Positions 5,064 to 5,276 of a stretch of DNA of 5,276 bases are shown here, piece by piece. The translations under genes and the position numbers were made by a program. Within the stretch, counting starts at the first letter, position 1. Each line of letters starts with the position of its first letter. The notes under the pieces were generated by a model. That model was not told where the DNA came from. It did no database searches and saw only the letters and a program-made list of their open reading frames with translations. Source of the DNA: an uncultured Selenomonadaceae bacterium (GTDB lineage: Bacteria > Bacillota > Negativicutes > Selenomonadales > Selenomonadaceae); NCBI GenBank assembly GCA_905236785.1, contig CAJOQC010000025.1, positions 1 through 5,276 of the forward strand, written 5' to 3'.

Positions 5064-5276
5064 ATGAGCAATAAAATACCCTTTATAAATTTGGCGGCGC
5101 AACAGGCGAAAATAAAATCGGAACTCGACCGCCGCATAGCCGCCGTTTTGGAACACGGTCAATACATCTTGGGCGCGGAGGTAAAGGAACTTGAGGAAAA
5201 ACTTGCCGCTTATGTGGGCGTAAAACATTGTATTGCTTGCGCCAGCGGCACGGACGCGCTTCTCATCGCTCTCATG
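5064..5276 (+). CDS. DegT/DnrJ/EryC1 (WbpE/WlbC-like) aminotransferase, N-terminal part
   Basis: The first 71 codons of a PLP-dependent sugar aminotransferase; the gene runs off the window. The sequence 'IPFINLAAQQAKIK' (5-18), 'LEHGQYILGAEVKELEEKLA' (29-48) and 'ASGTDALLIAL' (60-70) is characteristic of the DegT family and especially of the WbpE/WlbC branch; the last motif binds the PLP phosphate. The catalytic Lys lies beyond the window. Family role: glutamate-dependent amination of a 3-keto nucleotide sugar, for WbpE/WlbC the UDP-2-acetamido-2-deoxy-3-oxo-glucuronate, giving the amine that WbpD/WlbB acetylates. Its presence with the WbpD-like gene at 3718 supports a UDP-diacetamido-uronate pathway. 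The start ATG follows the formyltransferase stop by 5 nt, with GGGATAGGA-type purines just upstream. Confidence 0.9.
   Translation, partial: MSNKIPFINLAAQQAKIKSELDRRIAAVLEHGQYILGAEVKELEEKLAAYVGVKHCIACASGTDALLIALM

Noticed and set aside
1..5276. CRISPR array, tRNA or rRNA genes, insertion sequence
   Set aside because: I found no spaced direct repeats, no cloverleaf-like segment, no transposase and no terminal inverted repeats; coding regions fill nearly the whole window.

Overview
The window is a stretch of surface-glycan / nucleotide-sugar biosynthesis genes. All eight coding regions lie on the + strand, tightly packed, and both ends are cut off by the window. Base composition is middling. 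Starts are ATG or GTG behind clear AGGAGG-type ribosome binding sites. An LpxD-family acyltransferase and a WbpD/WbpE-type amino-sugar pathway suggest a bacterium with an elaborate O-antigen, capsule or glycosylated flagellin, probably a diderm. The sequence alone does not let me name a genus.

Layout. Positions 1-2709 hold an acyl-chain module: the C-terminal end of a ketoacyl-ACP synthase III, a dedicated acyl carrier protein, an FabG-like SDR reductase and a short AMP-forming acyl ligase. The last three overlap or are 2 nt apart. Positions 2712-3615 hold an LpxD-like N-acyltransferase split by a frameshift in a run of ten C. After a 102-nt gap with a strong hairpin comes a WbpD/WlbB-type sugar N-acetyltransferase (3718-4296), which carries a run of ten G near its start but reads in frame. 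After a second, 75-nt gap come a formyltransferase of the methionyl-tRNA formyltransferase fold (4372-5058) and the first 71 codons of a DegT/WbpE-type PLP aminotransferase (5064 to the window end).

How the genes may work together (inference). KAS III, ACP and SDR are the minimum needed to make a short 3-hydroxyacyl-ACP; no dehydratase or enoyl reductase is present. LpxD enzymes use 3-hydroxyacyl-ACP to acylate an amino sugar, so the LpxD-like protein is the natural consumer. The WbpE-like aminotransferase and WbpD-like acetyltransferase would make a 2,3-diamino-uronic acid on UDP. The formyltransferase offers a third way to cap an amine. The locus would therefore encode three alternative N-acyl decorations: hydroxyacyl, acetyl and formyl.

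The most striking observation is that two of the three N-acyl transferase genes each contain a 10-nt G/C homopolymer. One is out of frame (C10; nine C would restore a 300-residue protein). The other is in frame (G10), but one base fewer gives an immediate TAA and one more gives a TAG six codons later. This is the signature of slipped-strand phase variation, giving on/off control of glycan acylation. A homopolymer sequencing error in the C tract remains the main alternative.
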